Below are positions 1 to 12,700 of a stretch of 64,000 nucleotides of DNA, piece after piece; position 1 is the stretch's first letter; the number at the start of each line of letters is the position of its first letter. The DNA comes from Nissolia schottii (Eukaryota > Streptophyta > Magnoliopsida > Fabales > Fabaceae), in contig QANU01104094.1 in assembly GCA_003254905.1 (NCBI GenBank), positions 339,509-403,508 of the forward strand, read 5' to 3'. The notes beneath the pieces were generated by a model that saw nothing but the letters and a program-made list of their open reading frames with translations, made no database searches and was not told the DNA's origin. The position numbers and the translations under genes were made by a program.

Positions 1-336
1 ATTAGACAGGCTTCCTCCGTCCCTTAGGATCGGCTAATCCATGTGCAAGTGCCGTTTACATTGAACCTTTCCCTTCTTCGGTCTTCAAAGTTCTCATTTG
101 AATATTTGCTATTACCACCAAGATCTGCACCGACGGTCGCTCGTGCCCGGGCTTGCGCACTAGGTCTTGTAGCGACCGCCATGCTCTCCTACTCATCGGG
201 GCCTAGCACTTGCCCCGACGGCTGGGTATAGGTCACGCGCTTTAACGCCATTCATTTTCGGGGCTAGTTGATTCGGCAGGTGAGTTGTTACACTCTCTTT
301 AGCGGATTTTGACTTCCATGACCACTGTCTCTTGTG
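1..336 (-). rRNA. 25S rRNA fragment, decayed nuclear copy
   Basis: Read on the minus strand, this stretch follows the large-subunit (25S/26S) cytoplasmic rRNA almost continuously. It includes the conserved blocks around GATCTTGGTGGTA, CGATGAGTAGGAG, GGGGCTAGTTGATTCGG (plus-strand reading) and ATGGAAGTCG. It starts at the window edge, so the left end is unknown, and the match stops abruptly near 336. Several sites differ from the usual plant sequence, mainly C-to-T or G-to-A at former CpG positions, which suggests an old methylated insertion rather than an active rDNA unit. No 5.8S, ITS or other rRNA part is seen next to it. Because the exons of the transporter gene start at 778 and its N-terminus lies further left, this fragment probably sits in an intron of that gene. 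Confidence 0.85.
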
Positions 337-777
337 TGAGGAGGCATGTAAAGAGATATAATATAAAATGATTAAAATTGCCTTCTTCCATCAATTTAAG
401 CTTTTGGGACAGATGGTTCTTAAGATAATCCTTTGACATGTTCAAATTAGGAGAAATTAAATCTTTCCTTTCTTAGGTATATGATATATGTAATTATAAG
501 AGGAGATAATTTCCTCCTTTAATTTAGGGATAGGACTAGATTCATAGCTGCTCTTCAGGCAATCTGGGCCTTTTTGTAACCTCTTTTAATATATAGAAAA
601 TACATTTTCTACATTTCTCAATCATGTATAAGTACTTAAACACTGAATTAAATGCTTTTTAGTCATTTTAGGCGGACTAGTCATCACGTCGCTTGTTCCG
701 GTGTTCCTTTTCTCTTCTTTTGATTTTATTAGTTAATCTTATTTAAAATTTTTGCAATAACAATTTTGATTTGGCAG
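337..777. other. Non-coding AT-rich stretch before first visible transporter exon
   Basis: No coding similarity or repeat structure recognised. The sequence ends in a plausible splice acceptor (TTTGGCAG at 770-777) leading into the first visible exon of the EamA transporter. Confidence 0.5.
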
Positions 778-3700
778 TTCAGGCAATTCCTTTGTTTGAG
801 ACCGCTTTTTCAAGATGTACAGTTATCGGGATACTGTCATATTTCTGGTTGAAAAGGAGCCAACAGCCACTACTTGGAACATCTCATGTTAGAAACATTT
901 TACTTTTACGGGTCCTTACAGGTTGCATATCATTGTCAAGTTTTGTCTATTGGTAAGTATCCTTGAGTTTTTATTTTTATTTTTAACATTCTTTTTTTAT
1001 TTATTTTGGTATATTTGTCTGTCAATATTTATTCTTTACAGCATTTTACTTGTCATTTTGGGATGGTATTTTCTTTATTGGATTTTTTTCCTTTGTTGTT
1101 TTTTCTTTTACTGTTTGTATATTACTTTTAGGATTACTTTATAATACATAGTTGTCTTTGATTTTGAGTTTTTTTGCATGGAGGGCGTATTTCACAAAGC
1201 TTACTGGTTTTAACAATAATGCTACTAGTTGCTTGTACAATATTCAATGGAGGTTTTAGCATAGGGATTTGTATTTCTTTTCACGATACTAATACTAACA
1301 TAAAACAAATCAATTTAATGCTTTATCTTTTGTCCCTTACGAGGTGTAACTCCATGTTGCCAACCTAATTCAACCCCAAAAGCTAGTTTAAGGGGCGAGG
1401 GTTGCCTTGCTCTTATAAAGGTTATCTAAGCCTTATCTCTAAGCAATGTAGGACTCTAACACACCTCCTCACACCTAGGAATGAACATTTAGAGTGTGAA
1501 GTTTGCAGGATTGAACATCTGCGGGTGCTCTCAATAGCGAGCTTAGGACAAGCTCAATGCCATATTAAGAATTAAGTGAGTCTAACTCAACCCTAAAAGC
1601 TAGCTCAGAGGAGAGAGTTGCTTTGCTCTTTTAAAGGCTTATATTTAAGCAATGTGGGAGTCTAACACAACCCGTTTTTTTGCGTATACAATTCATGCTA
1701 TTAAATTTGGTTAAACCCATGGTCAATTTGACATCATCAATGGTTTGCTATAGTAAACTGATTTTAAGTCAAACTCTATTCAGCAATTTCCAACCTCTTA
1801 TTTCGTTGTACTTAATGTTCTTTAGAATATTTTTTATCCCTATTTTGAGGTACTTTTTTGTGGATGCACTTTGAGGATTTCGTAAGTTGCGCAATTCTGT
1901 AATATAAGAAATCTATTCATTTTTCAGCATTCAGAGGTTACCTTCTTCTCAGGCTATTGTATTGAATTCAGTAACTCCAGTTATGGCTTCAGTTATGGCA
2001 AGGGTGTTTTTGCGAGAGAAATTAAAAATTTCTGATATTGCAGGTAATATTTTTATTTTCAATTCTTAAACTACCAACTGCTATCAATATATGATGGAAT
2101 GAGGAGACGCATTAAAGCCTGATTATTTACTCAATAACTTTTCTATATGTTGACTATTGGATCCTATTTTAGGAAATTAGATTCTGATTCCTGTAATCAA
2201 TGAGGATTATTTGCCTCAGATCTGTACAGCTAATTACAAAATTATTTTCTTATTAGTTTTAGGATCTGATATATAGCCTTTCCTGATTTAGCTCTCAGCC
2301 CATTATGAGGAGAATATTTCTCCTAATTTTTTGGGATTGATTAGTGTACAGCCTCCCTAGTCTTTCCTATTTATACCTCCATAATGTAATTGATTCAATT
2401 CAATATAGAATGAAATAATTCCGCATGGTATCAGAGCCCGATCTGAACCGCTCATAGTCACTATCTTTGGTCTAACCATGGAGGCAAAAAAAAAAACAGA
2501 TGGTGCGTCCAAACCAGAGGCTGGTATCCTTTCTGGTACCAGTTTAGTCGAAGGAACAGCTTCCCTTATTACAGGCCACAAACTGAATGGCAAAAATTTT
2601 ATCCAGTGGGCAAGATCAGTTTGGATCTTTCTCGAAGGAAGGGGAAAGGACGGATTTATCACTGGGGAATCCAAGAAACCAGGAAATGATGACCCCAATC
2701 TCCAAAAGTGGAAGGTCAAAAACAGCCAGGTGATGTCATGGCTTCTCAATACCATGAACAATGAAACCGGAGAAAACTTCATGTACTTCGACACTGCCAA
2801 GGAGATGTGGGATGTGGTGGAGGAGACATATTCAAATGTGGACAACATCTCCGCAATATTCGAAATCAAAAGCCTACTTCTTGTCTTCAAGACATTTCCA
2901 CTCAACTTCTTCATAGATATCAAGTTGTTGCCAATGTCAGCTGAGAATATTAAAGTATTCAGTAACAGTGGATTCACCTTGTCGTAGATCATGAAGCAGG
3001 CTTTTGATAGGATAGGATTTACAAGTTCTTACTTGGACTTAATAAAGAACTTGATGAAGTACGTGGGAGAGTTCTTGGAACCAAACCATTTCCACAAGTC
3101 CGAGAGGTGTTTTCAGAAGTCAGAAGAGAAGAGAGTAGGAGAAAGCTCATGTTGGGAAACTCTATCTCAGCCCCTCATTCTGAAAACTTGGCTATGGCAG
3201 CCAAAGCGAATCAGCTATGACCTCAACAAAGGAAGAATCGCCCATGGTGTGAGCATTGCAGGCCACACTAAGGACACTTGCTGGGTCATTCATGGAAGAC
3301 AAGTTGATGCGAAGTCATTCCGTGGAAGAGAAATCAGAGGCAACACAGCCTGTGCCAGCGCTCACGTTGTAGAAACAACTCAAGACGCGACTCCTTTTAA
3401 CAAGGAGCAAATGGAGCTTATGCAGAAACTCCTACAGCAATGCATGCAAGATGCTGGGAAAAATATTGGTACAGCTACCATAGCACAAAAAGGTAATTTT
3501 TCTGCTGCTTTTCATGCTAGTCAGGAAAAAAGAAAATCATGGATCATAGACTCAGGAGCCTCTGATCATATGACTGGAGACATAACAGTATTTAAAAATT
3601 ATACTCCCTGTTACAGCCACTCAATCGTTCGAATAGCAGATGGTACTGTCTCAAAGGTAATTGGTAAAGGTTCTGTTTACATTTCAGAGAGTATCACTTT

Positions 3701-6700
3701 AGATAATGTGCTCTATGTTCCAAGCTTGATTGTAATTTGCTGTCTATTAGCAAATTAACAAATGATTTGAGCTGTGTAGCTAAGTTCTGTCGTAAACTGT
3801 GTGAATTTCAGATTTTGGAGTCGGGGAAGACGATTGGCAATGCTAAAGAATGTGCTGGACTCTACCTCCTTCAAGTTGATTTCTGGAGTAAACCCAAGGC
3901 TAGTTCTTGTGCAGTAGTTTCTTCAAATAATGAGAGTTATGTAATGTTGTGGCACTACTGATTAGGCCACCCCAATTTTATGTACTTGGAAAAAATGTTC
4001 CCCTCATTATTTATTAGAAATCAAAGGAGCTTTCAATGTGAAGTATGTCAAATTTCTAAACATACTCGAAATTCTTATCCAGCTCAATCTTATAAGCCAT
4101 CTCAACCGTTCTCCTTGATTCATAGTGATGTGTGGGGACCCTCAAGAGTCAACAACGTACTGGTTCTAGATGGTTCGTCATATTCATTGATGATCACACA
4201 ACATGGTAGGAAAAATCAGAGGTAGGAAAAATATTTGAAAATTTTCACAACATGGTGCAAACACAATTTCAGACCAGCATCAAAGTACTTCGGACTGACA
4301 ATGGTCGAGAATATTATCACTCCATTCCGAGCTCTTACCTTCAGAATCATGGGATTGTGCATCAACAGAATGGAATCGCTGAAAGGAAAAATCGACACCT
4401 ATTGGAAGTTACAAGATCACTCATGCTGGCCACCAATGTACCAACTCATTTTTGGGGAGAAGCGGTACTTTCTGCAACCTATCTTATCAATAGAATGCCT
4501 TCCCGAGTCCTCAACTTTAACACCCCACACTCTACCCTTCAAAGTTTTTATCCAACCAACCGAATCCTCACCCAATCCCTTTCAAAGTTTTTGGATGCTT
4601 AGCCTTTGTCCATAATCATGACCCTCACCGCAGCAAACTAGATCCAAGATCCCTAAAATGTATTTTCGTAGGTTATTCACCACACCAAAAAGGCTACAAA
4701 TGCTATTCCCCATTAACCAGAAAATTCTATAATAGCATGGACGTGACCTTCTTTGAGAATAAGCCATATTACCCCACAATTGAAATTCAGGGGGAGAAGA
4801 CAGCAATCTCAGCTCCAACAAGGGAATTTCAACTTTTTGAAGCTGAAAAGATGGAGTTAGCTGAAATTGTTCCAGCAACATCTGTTGCACTGGATGAAGT
4901 CCAATTTGTTGAACCAACTGAAGCAGATTCTCTTCAAACAGCACAAGAAAATTCTACTGCACAAGAAAACAATTTTCAAGTTTACTTCAGAAAGCGGAAA
5001 GCCAACAAGGGGTTAGAGTCTAATTCAGCTTCAAAGCAAAGCCAAGAATCTGACCCAACTTCACAGCCTTCTAAAATTCATGCAGGTAATTCTATTCCTA
5101 ACTCAGAACTTGATAATCCTGATATTGGGTTAACTGATCTGGGTGTGCCTATTGCCATGAGGAAAAGGGTGAGGTCATGTACCTAACACCCTATTGGAAA
5201 ATATGTATCATATAGAAAATTGTCACAAGGGTACAAGGCTTTTGTTTCCTCCTTGGACAGCATTCAAATACCTAAGAACATTCAAGAAGCTCTCTTACAA
5301 TCTGAATGGGCAGCTGTAGTAACAGAGGAGATTCAAGCCTTAGATAAGAACAATACATGGGTGCTCACTACACTACCAGAAGGGAAGAAGCCAGTTGGAT
5401 GCAAGTGGGTATTTACAATCAAATATAATGCAGATGGGAGCATAAACAGGTTCAAAGCTCGGCTGTTGACTACAAAGAAACTTTTGCTCCAGTAGCCAAA
5501 CTTAATTCAGTTCGGGTCATCCTATCTTTGGCTGTAAATTTAGACTGGCCTCAACATCAACTAGATATCAAGAATGCCTTCCTAAATGGAGAGTTAGAAG
5601 AGGAAGTGTACATGCAAATTCCACCAGGCCTCGAGTCATCCAATACTTTAAACAAAGTATGCAAGCTCAGGAAGTCTTTATATGGCCTCAAGCAATCCCC
5701 ACGAGCATGGTTTGATAGATTAACTCGAGTTGTTAAAAACGATGGGTTCACACAATGTCAAACAGACCACACCATGTTTGTTAAATACTCTTCAGAAGGG
5801 AAAACGACCTTGTTCATCGTACATGTTGATGATATTGTAATCACAGGGGATGATTATGAGCGAATCGCGCACGAGGTAAAAGACTTGGGACAGCTCAAGT
5901 ACTTCCTCGGAATGGAAGTTGCACGGACAAAAAATGGGATCTATGTGTCTCAAAGGAAGTATACATTGGATCTTTTGCAAGAAACTGGTATGCTTAAGGC
6001 TGCCAACACCCCTATGGAACCAGTCAAGAAAAATGGTGTTGAAGATGGAGGTCATCCAACTAACAATTATAGATACCAAAGTCTGGTAGGAAAGCTAATC
6101 TATCTAACTCATACCAGACCCAATATCGGGTTTGCTGTGAGTATGGCAAGTCGCTACATGACGAACCCCACTGAAATTCACATGAAAGCTGTCAACAGAG
6201 TTCTCCAATACCTAAAAGGCACACCCAGAAGAGGCCTTTACTTTAAAAAAGAATCAAACATAGGCATTGATATTTACACGGATGCAGATTGGGCAGGATG
6301 TGTGAAAGAGCATAAGTCAACCACTAGATATTGCTCATTCGTGTGGGGAAACATGGTCACATGGAGAAGTACGATGCAGTCTGTGGTGGCACGAAGCAGT
6401 GCTGAAGCTGAATTTAGAGCTACGGCACATGGTATTTGCGAAGGAGTTTGGTTAAAATGGATGCTTGAAGAACTCAAAATTCCCACAAACTACACAATGA
6501 GAGTTTTGTGACAATAAAGCTGCCATCAGCATTGCAAAGAATCCAGTGGAAATTGACCGCCATTTCATAAAAGAAAAGATTGATTGTGGAATCATCAATG
6601 TTGATCACGTGCCATCATGCAGCCAAACAGCAGATATCCTAACTAAAGCACTTCCAAGGCATGCATATGAGAACATTAGATCCAATCTGGGAATGATATA

Positions 6701-9700
6701 TATCTATCACCCAGATTGAGGGGGAGTGTTGACTATTGGATCTTATTTTAGGAAATTAGATTCTGATTCCTGTAATCAGTGAGGATTATTTGCCTCAGAT
6801 CTGTATAGCTAATTACAAAATTATTTCCTTATTACTTTTAGGATCTGATTTATAGCCTTTCCTGATTTAGCTCTCAGCCCATTATGAGGAGAATATTTCT
6901 CCTAATTTTCTGGGATTTATTAGTGTACAACCTCCCTAGTCTTTCCTATGTATACCTCCATAATGTAATTGATTCAATTCAGTATAGAATGAAATAATTC
7001 CGCATTATATCATAAATCTATACCTTTTTGGTGATAATGTACCTCTAATCCCAAGAAGCAACTGAGCTGGCCAAGTTTTTTCTCGTAGAAAATTGAATGC
7101 AACAATTGCTTGATTGTAGAAATAGCCACAATGTCACCACCATGCTTGATCAGAACCAGTCACCACAATGTTGCCCACATAAACAAGGAGTATTGCGATT
7201 CCTTTAAATGTCCTTTGTATAAAAAGGGATGGACCATACTTTGTATTAATGAAAAACCAAGTAGTGTTGTTCGAAACTTTTCAAACCATACTCTTGGTGC
7301 CTCGTTCAATCCATATAATGAGTGCTTTAGTTTGCAAATGACATTAGGTGATGGTGTAGGCATACCTGTAGGAAGTTTGATGTAAACTTCCTCTTTGAGA
7401 TCACCATGGAGGAATGCATTCTTTACCTCCATTTGATGTAATGGCCAAGATTTAGATGCAACAATGGCAAGAATACTGTCCATTGTAGACATCTTGGTGA
7501 CGGGCAAAGTTTTCCTTGTAGTTAAGGCCAAATTCTTGCTTATTTCCAAGAACAACCAGCCTAGCCTTGTAATGATCTATGGATCCATCTGAATGAAGGT
7601 TTAGGGTGAACAAAATTTTTTTGCCAAGAGGTTTAATTGATGGGGGACATGGTACAACATCCCACGTCTGATTTTCTTTTAGTGCTAGAAGTTCTGTTTC
7701 AATAGATTTCTGCCAACATTCATGCTCCATTTCCTGTTTATAGGAAGAAGGAATAGGAAAAGAAGCTAAGGTTGCTATCAAGGATAAACGAGAGGTAAAA
7801 CCATACTTTTTTGGGGGCTTACGATCGCGAGAACTGCGTCTTAAAGGAGTTGCTTGTGGATCAAGATTTGGATTAGTATCCAGAGAGTGATTTGGAGGGG
7901 GCCTAGCAGGTTCTAATGGCTGATTTGTGGTGACTTTATTACATCTTTGGTTTATCCAGAGAGGTTTTGATGATGGTTGCTCTCTAGAATAGTTAGAAAA
8001 CAATGATAAAACAGAAATTGAGGAAGAGTAAGTATCATGGTGAGTTGCGAAAAAATATTTATTTTCTTGAAAAATGACATTTCTTAAGACCCAAATCCAG
8101 TGTAGATAAGGATCATAGCAAAGAAAACCTTTCTGGCATGTAGAGTATCCATGGAAAGCAAACTTAATAGATTGAGCGATGAGCTTAGTGCGTTCTTGTA
8201 GAGGAAGACAAACATAACACACACAACCCAAGGTATGGAGATTAGAATAAGTGGGGTGGATGACCGAATAACTGCGAGAAAGGAGAGTGATTGTTCAATG
8301 ATGGGGAAGGCAAGAAATTAATAAGGTGGACATGTGGAGAAAGCTTCACACCAGCAGCGAGATGGAACAAATGATTCCAACAAAAGGCTGCGAACAACAT
8401 CAACCAGATGGCGGTTTTCTCTTTCAGCTACCCCAGTTTGTTGTGGAGTGGATGGGCATGACCTTTGAGAAACAGTACCATTAGTTTGCAAGAAATCTTG
8501 AAATAAATGAGATGTGTATTCACCAAGGATTTTAATTTTTGAAGAAAATTGGGTTTGAACATAAGCATGAAAAGATTTGATGGCAAAGAACACTTCATCT
8601 TTAGATTGCAAAAAATAGATCCATGTGAAATGACACTAGTCATCAATGAATGTGACAAAATACTTTTAATGAGCATGAGATATAACTGGTGCTATTCCCC
8701 ACAAATCACTATGGATTATGTCAAAAGGTTGTCCTGCATTTGATTTATGAGTATGAAAAAGTAGACTTTTACTTTTGCCAAGTTTACAAGAAATGCAATC
8801 AAATTGAACTGCACTAAGAGATGGGGGCTCTTTATTTCCAAGAAAACCATGTTAGCAACTCATGAACACTTGAGTTTGGATGTCCAAGAAGCTTATGCCA
8901 CATTTGGTAATCAACACTAGCAAAATTACAAGAGACAAAAAGCATGGCTACATGGAGGCAAACAGAAATGGAGTGCAAAAAGGCATACAACTTTATGCCC
9001 CTTCCCGATCATCTCCCCTAGGTGTTGATCCTGCACAAGACAACCGGAATTTGAGAATACAACTCTACAATCATTGTCAACTAACTGACTAACAAAATAA
9101 GGTTACTAGTGAGTTTGGAGGAGACAAAGACATCAGTTAGAGATGAAGTAATATCATCGGTGGTTGTGATAGGTAAAAATGGTTGCCATCAGTGGTATGT
9201 GGTTTGAGATTTCCAGACCATTTGATGACATTAATAGAGAACTAAACATTGTTGGTCATATGATTGGAGGTCTTGTTGGACATTCTTTGATTAAGTGTTA
9301 ATTCCTACTTGATTACTAAGTATTAGTGAGATAATCGTCATTAATAAATTGGGGATGTCACACATTTCATGATTTGGAAGGGTCCATGGAACCTAGGGTG
9401 AGTTTCTTTACCTTGATGGCTCTACCAATACTTGTTGTGGAAGTGATTCCAGGAACACATTGTCCCCTTCTTGAAACTCAATGGGTTTTTGCCGTTTGTC
9501 AGCATAACTCTTATGTTTGCTTTGAGCGGTAAGTATCCTTTCCTTGATGAGCTTCACCTTTTCTGTGGTTTCTCTTAGAAGGTCTAGTGTGAACAAATTT
9601 TGTTCTCTCGATTCATGCCAACATGAAGGCGACTGAACACTTTTGGTTGTACAAGGCTTCATAAGGTGTTATGCCAATATTGGCATGATGGTTGTTGTTA

Positions 9701-12700
9701 TTGACAAATGCCGTGATACCCTCGGACTTATTGCCCTTGGAAGGTCATGTTTGAGTGGGGAAAAGGTTGGATGAATGGATTCACTAAGCCAGTTAATCGA
9801 TTCAAAGGAAGTTCAACATCAAGATTAACCAATTTTCACTGAGCCAGTGAATCAATTCAGTGGCTGAACTGGAAGTGGTTGAACTAGCAAATATAATCTA
9901 GTCCCAACTTTTCACCACATTTGAAGCAAATACCTTTCCACTGTCTCATGTACTTCCTCACTTGGTAGTCTAACCCATTCATTCCTCTTCTTGTCCCCTG
10001 GTATCCCTAATGTTTTGTGGACCTCCTTCCTCCACAATTGGTGGGTTTGGTGGGCCTCCCCCATGGTCTGTCCCAATAGTCTTGGTCTACTAAAATCCTT
10101 TAGAAATTTCTGCACCTGATTTGCCTCCTTGTCTTGTACCCTTTTTCTCGCCATGCCTTGTTCTTAGTCTCTAATTCCACTGCTTGTCCATCATTTCTGC
10201 AAGCGAACAAAAAGAGCTAACCTTCATCTATGCCTTAATATCCTTCCTTAACCCACTCAAAAAGATACTCATCACTATGTGCGATTTGATGTCAATTCGA
10301 GATCTAGCTACATTCTCAAACTATTTCTTATAGTAAGTTGCACTTTCAGTTTGTTTCAACTCTGATTGGAAATGCCTATTTAGTGCCTTTTGAACTCTTG
10401 CTAAGAAGGAAAAGGTGCCTGGTTAGGATAGCGGCTGCAGGATAGCCAACATGGCAATGTATACAAAACTATTTGCAATGCCTACAAAACACCTATAAAT
10501 GCTTTTTCTTCGTTGAGAAGTACATATAAATGTTAAAACAAGATCATCTTTGCCCTTCACCATACCTTCCCTTCTCAATCCACTTTTCCTTCTTTACTAA
10601 ACTAGATTGACCCTATTACTATTAGGTAAAAAAAAATAGGTCTCGGTTCCTTCTTTCCCTCACTTAGCTCCACACTGACCTCTTTGGCACAATGACACTA
10701 GCTAGAGGGACGAGATTGACAACATCTGCGAAAGCAAAACGTCAATCTATCTAGACAACATCGCAACGACATGTCGGCTTATCCTTTGAATGCATTGTCG
10801 TTTGATGGATAAAAGGCATCATGTTGACCATGGCCTTAACCTACAAGTCAGCCTCGACATCTGGCGGTTTCGGTAGCAATTATGGCATGAGTGAGCTTTT
10901 GTGAGCTTGGATCTTGGCAACTCTTGCCCCCTTCTCCCTGATCTGCTCAATTGGAAAACACGATGCAATGAACTTTGCGTTGCAGGGAAGTGTCGGGATT
11001 TGACATATCACTGTGATCGCGCATCACTGACTGAGCCATCTCTTGCTTCAATAATTCCTCAATCCCTTAGATTCGAAAGTACCTCTCTGCTTGAACTAGC
11101 CACCCATAAGCATCCTTGCCAGAAAACAACAGAAAATCGACTTTCTGACCAATATCAAGCCTTCTATATGACTAGTGCAGCTCTGATCATCATCAATCTG
11201 AGACTGAGGTTGTGATTACCCCCAACACTTGGAGGTAGCTAGTGGCATGGATTGTCCCTGCCTAGATCCCCTTGGCCGTCACACTCAAGCAGGAGGCTCT
11301 TTGCCTCTTCAAGCATCATCATAGCGCCTACTAGCATTCGCTTCCTACCATCACGATGTACTATTGCTGAGGTGGTGGTTCTCTGGCCAGCCATGGATGT
11401 GCGGCCTCTCTGGCAACTAGGGATGTGATCTCTCAACAACCACTCCAACTAGCATTTGGGAAGTGTTGAGAATAGAACATGCGACTAAATTTTGTTTAGT
11501 CATGTGACTAGCACTGTCTTGGGAATAGTAGAAGTCATGACATTAGAATCTTAGGAAATAGCTAAGTCTTAATTAGCTCTTATTGAAATGAGGCATGCAT
11601 TTACTCTCTTTTGCAATATATATAGTGCTGATGGGCACCTAAGTATTTACAACTATTCAACCTTTTTGAATCTATGCTAACTCTTCAATACACTCATCTT
11701 TTACCCTCTCACAAATTCAACATGGTATGAGAGCAGTACCATCCTCTGTGACTTGTCTCGTCACTTTTTCACTACTAGGTTCCTAATCTGAAATGGGAAC
11801 TCTATTCTAATTTTTCTGCATTCTTCTACCAAATCACTGTCATCTTTCTCCAAATGCACTTCTATTCAAAACTGTCTTTTCAGCAGTAGAGAAAGCTTCA
11901 AATAGCCCCTATTTGCTGCTGCCAATGACTTTGCCAGAGAATATTTTGGCATGTTCTTGGACCCCGCCGCCTTTGGTCATCTGCTGCTAGTGCCTCTATT
12001 TGCCAATACAATGTTTAGCTTGTGAGGGGGAGACTTTTTGGTGGTTATGGTGCTTCTTTCTCATGCTTACCACTCTGCATACACCAGTTGTTCTATCTCC
12101 GGCAAGTTACTCACCGCCTGGCAACCCATTCTTCTGGCGATTCCTCCACTATGCTTTATTCCAGTGGTTTTGGAAGTCCATTTCGTGGAACAATTATGTG
12201 TTTTCAACTCCATCATTGTGCTTTTTCCAATGGTTCTGAAATTTGTTCCGATGCAACAGTAGCAGCCTTACCAACTGCATCATTTGTGGCGAGCTATCCA
12301 CCAACGACAACAATTGATGGCTATTCTCTTAACCTGATGGCTGCCTCATCAAATTCCAACCACCTATAATTTATGGAGTCTATTCATTTTCGTTGATTGT
12401 CAAGATCTTTTTGTAACAAGCTTAAAGTTTAGTAAACCTTAGCTTGAGAAGGAGTGTTGAGAATAAAACATGTGCTAAATACTAGCACTGTCATGGGAAT
12501 AGTAGAAGTCATGGCATTAGAGTCTTAAGAAATAGCTAAGTCTTAATTAGCTCTTACCGAAACTTGGCATGCATTTACTCCCTATTGCACTATATATAGT
12601 GTTGATGGCACATAAGTATTTACGTCTATTCAACCTTTTTGAATCTAAGCAAACTCTTCTACACACTCCTCTGCTTTTATCCTCTCACAAATTCAATAGG

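Larger units (their letters stand above)
2148..7004 (+). mobile_element. Ty1/copia LTR retrotransposon, full length but degenerate
   Basis: Two 278-bp LTRs (2148-2425 and 6727-7004) begin TGTTGACT and end CCGCA. By eye they differ at about 11 positions. The flanks are CTATA (2143-2147) and TTATA (7005-7009), a 5-bp target duplication with one mismatch. A primer site TGGTATCAGAGCC matching initiator tRNA-Met follows the 5' LTR, and a polypurine tract (TTGAGGGGGAG) precedes the 3' LTR. Internal order is gag, protease, integrase, reverse transcriptase, RNase H, which is the copia order. The coding region is broken by stops, frameshifts and at least two deletions, so the copy is not autonomous. 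It lies sense-oriented in an intron of the EamA transporter. Confidence 0.93.
7012..9230 (-). mobile_element. Second copia retrotransposon fragment (integrase to reverse transcriptase)
   Basis: Reading right to left, the minus strand gives the late protease/GAG-pre region (near 9150-8950), the CISCKLGKSKS zinc block and HSDLWG (near 8860-8700), integrase QTNGT...QQTGVAERENRHLVD (8611-8318), the FHGYSTCQKGFLCYDP block (8231-8050) and TPLRRSSRDRKPPKKYG. Reverse transcriptase follows with ENQTWDVV, MEVKNAFLHGDLKEEVYIKLP and SLYGLNEAPRVWFEKF (7555-7160). Several stops and frameshifts are present. No LTRs are seen. The left end stops abruptly against the 3' side of the first copia element, so that element may have inserted at or beside this older fragment. 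Confidence 0.82.
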
